DNA from: Nectonema munidae
Lineage: Eukaryota > Nematomorpha > Nectonematoida > Nectonematidae
Direction of reading: 5' to 3'
DNA: 64,000 nucleotides
NCBI GenBank assembly: GCA_030549495.1
Contig: JAUIRK010000142.1
Coordinates: 186,001 to 250,000 of the forward strand
Part shown: piece after piece, positions 60,501 to 64,000 of the stretch
How positions within the stretch are numbered: position 1 is the first letter of the stretch
Layout: each line of letters starts with the position of its first letter
Notes under the pieces: generated by a model
What the model saw: only the letters and a program-made list of their open reading frames with translations
What the model was told of the DNA's origin: nothing
Databases searched by the model: none
Made by a program: the position numbers and the translations under genes

Positions 60501-61225
60501 TAGATAGTATACTATTAATTTATTTTTATGATTTTTTGAATTTAAATGCTGCTGAAGAGCAAAAATTCCCACATATGCCATTTTTATAGTATTTTGGCAA
60601 GGTTTGCATTCTTCTTCGTTTTGATTGTTACTCGAAATCACCCAATTATATTCCTTCCCAAGATTTCATTATATATGGATAAACATTTTGTTTTTTGGAA
60701 TAAATTCCATTTAGTTATGTTAAATTTCGAAAAATAAAAAATATAAAGAAAAATGAGTCCTTTATATTTCCAATAAAGAACTGTTCTATCAAATCAAGGA
60801 CACTTGACAACCATAGTCTTGGGTACACAACGTATTGATCTCATTCAAATGTATTATTGCTGAATATTTTATTACTATTCTTATCTAGTAAATTTTTTAG
60901 ATTTCTTTAATTGATAAGGATAACAGGAAGAATGAATGCAAGTTATTTAAACTCTTTCAACACAATGCAACACCAGTGTCCCAAAACTCATTTGCATAAA
61001 GTTATATAAAAAGTCATTGAGAAAGAAAGCAGACGATAGAAAGCCAATGCCTGAAAGGGTTAAAATTTATTAATAATAAATGAATAAATAATTTCATTAT
61101 TTAAGAGAGCTATAAAAAAGTTTTTAAAGAAAAAATAACACTTTTATTTTATTGCAACTTTTTCCTTTAGTTTCTGATTTATTAAAATCTTTAGATTTTG
61201 GGGTTGATTTCCCTTTGGAGGACAT
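54406..61225 (-). CDS. PIN4: PIN4 (parvulin-14) peptidyl-prolyl cis-trans isomerase, gene span, 3 exons
   Basis: Parvulin-type prolyl isomerase; in vertebrates PIN4 works in the nucleus/nucleolus with pre-ribosomes and also binds DNA. Three exons, 61225-61142, 60296-60177 and 54564-54406, join in phase 0 and encode 120 residues (human 131). The N-terminal tail is basic ([16 protein letters not shown]) like the human MPPKGKSGSGKAGKGG tail. The isomerase domain keeps the active-site set of human Par14: His in VRHIL (H42), Asp in SEDKAR (D74), Met and Phe in GSMVGPFQ (M90, F94), and Phe and His in FGYHIIM (F120, H123). Domain changes are minor (WQHRGS for WMTRGS). Intron 2 is 5.6 kb and holds MITEs, LINE, hAT and LTR-element remains. 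The gene appears complete. Confidence 0.95.
54565..56423. other. PIN4 intron 2, first part
   Basis: No gene. Degenerate recurrences of AGCATTC at 55946, 56063, 56125 and 56228 hint at an old tandem structure with irregular spacing. Confidence 0.3.
56424..56740 (+). pseudogene. Possible piggyBac transposase N-terminal remnant
   Basis: An open frame with an acidic, Ser-rich start ([20 protein letters not shown]), then [20 protein letters not shown]. This resembles the 'W...PP....R...NI' block that precedes the piggyBac domain. The catalytic part is absent. TTAA-flanked MITEs nearby fit a piggyBac presence, but the call is weak. Confidence 0.35.
56782..56978. mobile_element. hAT-type MITE, 197 bp
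   Basis: Ends CAGTGGTGTAG (56782) and, complemented, CAGTGACGTAG (56978). Flanks GACAGAAG and GAGAGAAG agree in 7 of 8 bases, as for a hAT duplication. Non-coding. Confidence 0.65.
57412..57545. mobile_element. hAT-type terminal sequence with long G-runs
   Basis: Runs of G broken by single A and C. The right edge, complemented, reads CAGGGGCGCACATCC, the common start of hAT elements of the CAGGGGCG type. The other end was not found, so it is a solo end or a short derivative. Confidence 0.45.
57546..58249. other. PIN4 intron 2, unassigned part
   Basis: A 64-codon frame at 57897-58091 ([20 protein letters not shown]) is protein-like but not recognised; mobile-element origin is likely. Confidence 0.3.
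58250..58930 (+). mobile_element. LINE 3' fragment (endonuclease/RT type)
   Basis: Plus-strand words [20 protein letters not shown] and [18 protein letters not shown] match the C-terminal pattern of LINE pol proteins ('L..FHQRCLR.IL.I' then 'RYKDTLK..LK'). The usual 'LRW.GHV.RM' block between them is not clear. Truncated and broken. Confidence 0.45.
59130..59620 (-). mobile_element. LTR-retrotransposon gag-like fossil
   Basis: The minus strand holds a gag-like stretch with words such as [13 protein letters not shown] and [14 protein letters not shown], a wording known from gag regions of LTR elements in invertebrates. It is broken in several places, has no terminal repeats or pol region nearby, and looks old. 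Confidence 0.45.
59938..60067. mobile_element. TTAA-flanked piggyBac-type MITE, 130 bp (copy 2)
   Basis: TTAA at 59934-59937 and 60068-60071. The ends are TCCATTAAGT / CCCATTAAGT. The interior shares GCAGACGATTTATATTCAAA and the following 13 bases with copy 1. It lies in PIN4 intron 2, 110 bp from exon 2. Confidence 0.85.
60177..60296 (-). CDS. PIN4: PIN4 exon 2
   Basis: Phase 0 at both ends: acceptor ATTAAG before GTG, donor GGC|GTACTT. It reads [20 protein letters not shown], then [20 protein letters not shown]. Exactly 40 codons, matching human V40-G79. Confidence 0.97.
60297..60950. other. PIN4 intron 1, part
   Basis: An 85-codon minus frame (60641-60384, [20 protein letters not shown] then [15 protein letters not shown]) has the spacing C-x2-C...H-x4-5-H of a transposase-type zinc finger and is probably a hAT-like scrap. 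Confidence 0.4.
60951..61059. mobile_element. TTAA-flanked MITE, 109 bp (copy 4)
   Basis: TTAA at 60947-60950 and 61060-61063. The ends are ACTCTTTCA / CCCTTTCA. It shares AGTCATTGA and AAGCAGACGAT with copies 1 and 2. Confidence 0.65.
61142..61225 (-). CDS. PIN4: PIN4 exon 1 (start codon)
   Basis: The ATG at 61225-61223 opens 28 codons: [20 protein letters not shown] then GKSCNKIK; donor AAA|GTGTTA, phase 0. The Lys-rich tail matches the disordered nucleolar/DNA-binding tail of PIN4. Confidence 0.85.
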
Positions 61226-61699
61226 ATTGAGTATAGGTTTGTTTGAAAATAAAAAAAAATTTTAAAAAAATGAGAAAATAGAACATAAAATATTAAAAAC
61301 TCAAACATTCAGATATGAAGGGTTATTATCAAAATAAATAGATAAATATAAAAACTAAATTGCAACTTTTCTGTTAACCCTATTCGTGAGGAGCTATTTT
61401 CATTTCCTCAGTGACAGGGCTATTTTAGCCGCCTTTTTTTTCTTAAACTATTAATTATTTATTTAAAAAGATATAACATGGTTTTAAGATATAAAATCAT
61501 CTATACACTTTTCTTTCATTTATCAACATTCGACTCAAGAATACATATTTGTATTAATATTTAGCCAAAACTCACCCCTTATTTCTGTTCACTCTACCCT
61601 GCCCCTTCCAATACACATGCCATTCCCTTAAACTTTTCTCACTATCTTAAAGCCACTCAAAACTTATCACCTCTTTACTCTTCAGTTCTACTAATAAAA
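61226..61699. other. PIN4 upstream region
   Basis: AT-rich. Positions 61375-61400 (TTAACCCTATTCGTGAGG) look like one end of a further TTAA-type MITE. No clear promoter element. Confidence 0.35.
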
Positions 61700-62579
61700 T
61701 TTTCACCAATTTTCAAAAAAAGACATACATTTCAATTATTTTTACTAAAAGTCATATATTTTGACTTTGATATTTTTATAGATAACTCATTTAAGCAACA
61801 CCAATCATAAAATTTACCAAGGAACATATTTATACGTTTTTGATCAATAGATAAGTTTTTGCTATGAAATAAAATGACACAATTGTCAGCATACATATGG
61901 AGATTAAAATACGAATCTTATAAAGTAAAAATATTTATATATAAAATAAATAAAAGAGGTCCAAGAATCGAGCCCTGTGCGACACCCTATTTATACTATA
62001 AAAACTAGAGATATTATTTAATGAGACATATTGTTGTCGGTTACAGAGATAACTTTTCAGAAGATCTAAAACCATATTTTTGAAACTTCAAAAGTAGATA
62101 ATCATGGTTTATACTATCAAACGCCTTCGAAAAAACAATGAAAATAGACCAAGATTCTAGACCATTCTTTAAGGATTCTAAATTATAATTCACTAGATTT
62201 CCTACTGCAAAGTCAGTGGAAACGCCTGTTCTAAACCGAATTTTCTTGAGTTGAAAATGTTGAACTTGTTTAAGTAGTTTACCATAGGATTAAAAACAAT
62301 CTTTTCAAAAATTTTACCTATAAAAGGAAGAATGCTAATAGGTCTATAATTATTTAATGTAGCTCTACTACCTGATTTGAAAATGAGTACGACCTTTATA
62401 TTTTTAAATTATCGGAATAATATTTTTCATGAAACATTTTGTTAAACAGAATACAGATATTTTTTAATAAAAAACCTATAAGCATTTTCCCAACATTATT
62501 AAAAATTTAATCATACCCAAAAGAAGAAGAAGAGCTAAAGAAATTAGTCGTAATTAGAATTTCATTCATAGAAATATCT

Positions 62580-63415
62580 TCAAAAAAAAGAATTATATGA
62601 GGGAGAAATATTGAAACTGGGAGAATTTGAGAGTTCAGATTCATTAGACAAAGAAGAGGCAAAATAGTGATTCAAATCATTGGGATCTAAGGAAATAAAC
62701 TCTTTACACTTACGACCAAGTAAATCATTAATAACATTCGAAGACCCTTTTGAATTATTTTTTAAACTTAAAAATTTCGAAAGATAAAATTGATTTTTCG
62801 TAAAAATAACTTTTTTATTATATTTGTTTCTCATTGATTTGTAAAGATTCCATGATTTTAAAGATCTATCTTTCAAAAACTTATGCAACAGTGCATGTTT
62901 ATTTTTCCTGGTTTGTTTTAATTCTATTGTATACCATTTATTAATTTTTGGTGTATAAAATTTATTATTTACTAAAGGAAAACTTAGATTAATTACGTTT
63001 GTAATTTTATTTATAATATCATTATAGAACTCGTTGACACCTTTACAATACACTATATTCCAACTTTCATTACACAAATTACGATAAAAATGTTAAAAAC
63101 TTTGTTGTTAAATACTCTATAGGGTACACTATTTTTAATGACATTTAAAGCATTTTCAAAATAATTTCTGCAAACTATAAAGATAGGAAGATGGTAGGAA
63201 ATATCCGCTAAAATATTACCAGAAAAAATACCGTCACATTGAAAATATCTAAAAATATTATCAATACTACTTACACTAAATTTACATAATAAATTGTAAA
63301 ATTTAGAAACATTCATACACACACAAAGTTTATTCAGATCTAAATTAAAATAACCTAATATAAAGGTATCCTTTTTGCTACCAACTTTCAAAAGTAGATT
63401 TTCAAATTCTACCAA
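62580..63415 (-). pseudogene. LINE endonuclease end and EN-RT linker
   Basis: Two overlapping frames. The upstream one holds DTFILGYFNLDLNK (relatives GDFN, so the Asp is lost). The downstream one holds NKWYTIELKQTRKNKHALLH then GRKCKEFISLDPNDLNHYFA, the typical text before the RT domain ('W.T..L......K..L...F' and 'LN.YF'). Confidence 0.65.
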
Positions 63416-63558
63416 GAAAAATTAAATATCACAGTTAGGAGGTCTATAGATTAAAATGACTCTAAAACTAGAAATATCCACAACCAAGAATTCAAAAGAA
63501 GTAAATTCAAGATTAGTAAACGATAGATTATCAATATGTTTATTATTGATATATAGAC

Positions 63559-63825
63559 CTAACCGGCCGCCTCTGCCTTGCCTACATTGAGAAGAGATAA
63601 ATTATAGTTACACTTAGGTTTCCATATTTTGGTTAACGCAAAAATATCAATTCTGGATTTACATACTTCCTCTATCAATATTTTGACCTCTTCATAACTT
63701 TTATTCAAGCTGCAACAATTAAGATGAAAAACTGACAGATCAAATGATGTTACCTTATCTTTTAAATTTAAAACATTCATTAGTTTTTCAGGAGAATAAA
63801 AATCAAAGTTTGTTAGGAGAAGCAA
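63559..63825 (-). pseudogene. LINE endonuclease N-terminal part
   Basis: FHLNCCSLNKSYEEVKILIE then CKSRIDIFALTKIWKP, the 'HLN.RSL..K...L...L......DI..LTE.W' start of the APE-type endonuclease. The catalytic Glu of LTET is Lys (LTKIW) here, so it would be inactive. Confidence 0.65.
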
Positions 63826-64000
63826 AGTTAAAATTGTTTTCTATATTTTCACTCATATTTCAGATATATATTTAGTATTATTATAATGTAATCACACTGT
63901 CTTTCTAATCGGACAGTTTGAGTCAAAAGCATCATGATCAATGACACGTATTTTCTTAGACATACAATTAGAACATTTATAAGAGTTAGTATTAGTTGAA

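Larger units (their letters stand above)
61700..64000 (-). mobile_element. Non-LTR retrotransposon (LINE, Jockey/CR1-like), decayed
   Basis: Minus strand, 5' to 3': an endonuclease N-terminal part (63825-63559: DLSVFHLNCCSLNKSYEEVK), further endonuclease (63415-63053: KKDTFILGYFNLDLNK, where relatives have GDFN), the linker region (63077-62580: WYTIELKQTRKNKHALLHKF and SKFLSLKNNSKGSSNVINDL) and RT motifs below 62580 (GVAQGSILGPLLFIY near 61990; YADNCVILFH near 61885, in place of YADD). Several frame breaks; the 5' end may run past the window. Confidence 0.75.

Overview
The window is AT-rich, intron-rich DNA from an invertebrate animal. Coding exons stand out as GC-richer islands with GT-AG introns, and the non-coding sequence is crowded with decayed class II transposons, LINE pieces and MITEs. 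A metazoan source follows from the PDE10-type phosphodiesterase and the PIN4 parvulin gene. The species cannot be named from sequence alone.

Layout. At 0-5 kb there is one exon-like ORF on the minus strand and a decayed hAT transposon (3.2-5.1 kb). From 5.4 to 41.8 kb, about 17 plus-strand exons form a PDE10A-like dual GAF cyclic-nucleotide phosphodiesterase. Its introns hold a Tigger/pogo element, hAT MITEs, a LINE pair flanking a Merlin element, a (TCA)n array of about 780 bp, a tRNA-derived SINE, hAT pieces, two copies of an unclassified mobile element (one nested in a hAT) and piggyBac-type MITEs. From 41.8 to 47.4 kb is intergenic sequence with hAT remains and a second unclassified element family. 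At 47.7-50.1 kb there is a probable spliced gene for a small, very lysine-rich protein with an N-terminal hydrophobic leader. At 51.3-52.1 kb an uninterrupted ORF encodes an Asn-rich protein with four tandem repeats of about 40 residues. From 61.2 down to 54.4 kb on the minus strand is a complete three-exon PIN4 (parvulin-14) gene with a 5.6-kb intron full of transposon remains. From 61.7 kb to the end is a minus-strand non-LTR retrotransposon.

Two host genes are recognised with confidence. PDE10A hydrolyses cAMP/cGMP, and PIN4 is a peptidyl-prolyl isomerase linked to ribosome biogenesis. They are not functionally linked. The PDE10A exon chain was joined by matching splice phases to the recalled vertebrate PDE10A protein. 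Most junctions agree in phase; the exon 2-3, 3-4 and 5-6 junctions are unresolved. Short introns of 53, 57 and 58 bp occur beside introns of many kilobases, so the genome appears to have a minimal-intron class. The points most worth a second look are the tandem-repeat protein, the TTAA-flanked MITE family (two copies of exactly 130 bp, two of exactly 109 bp), the Merlin element with C-run ends, the nested insertion, and the two mobile families I could not assign to a superfamily.
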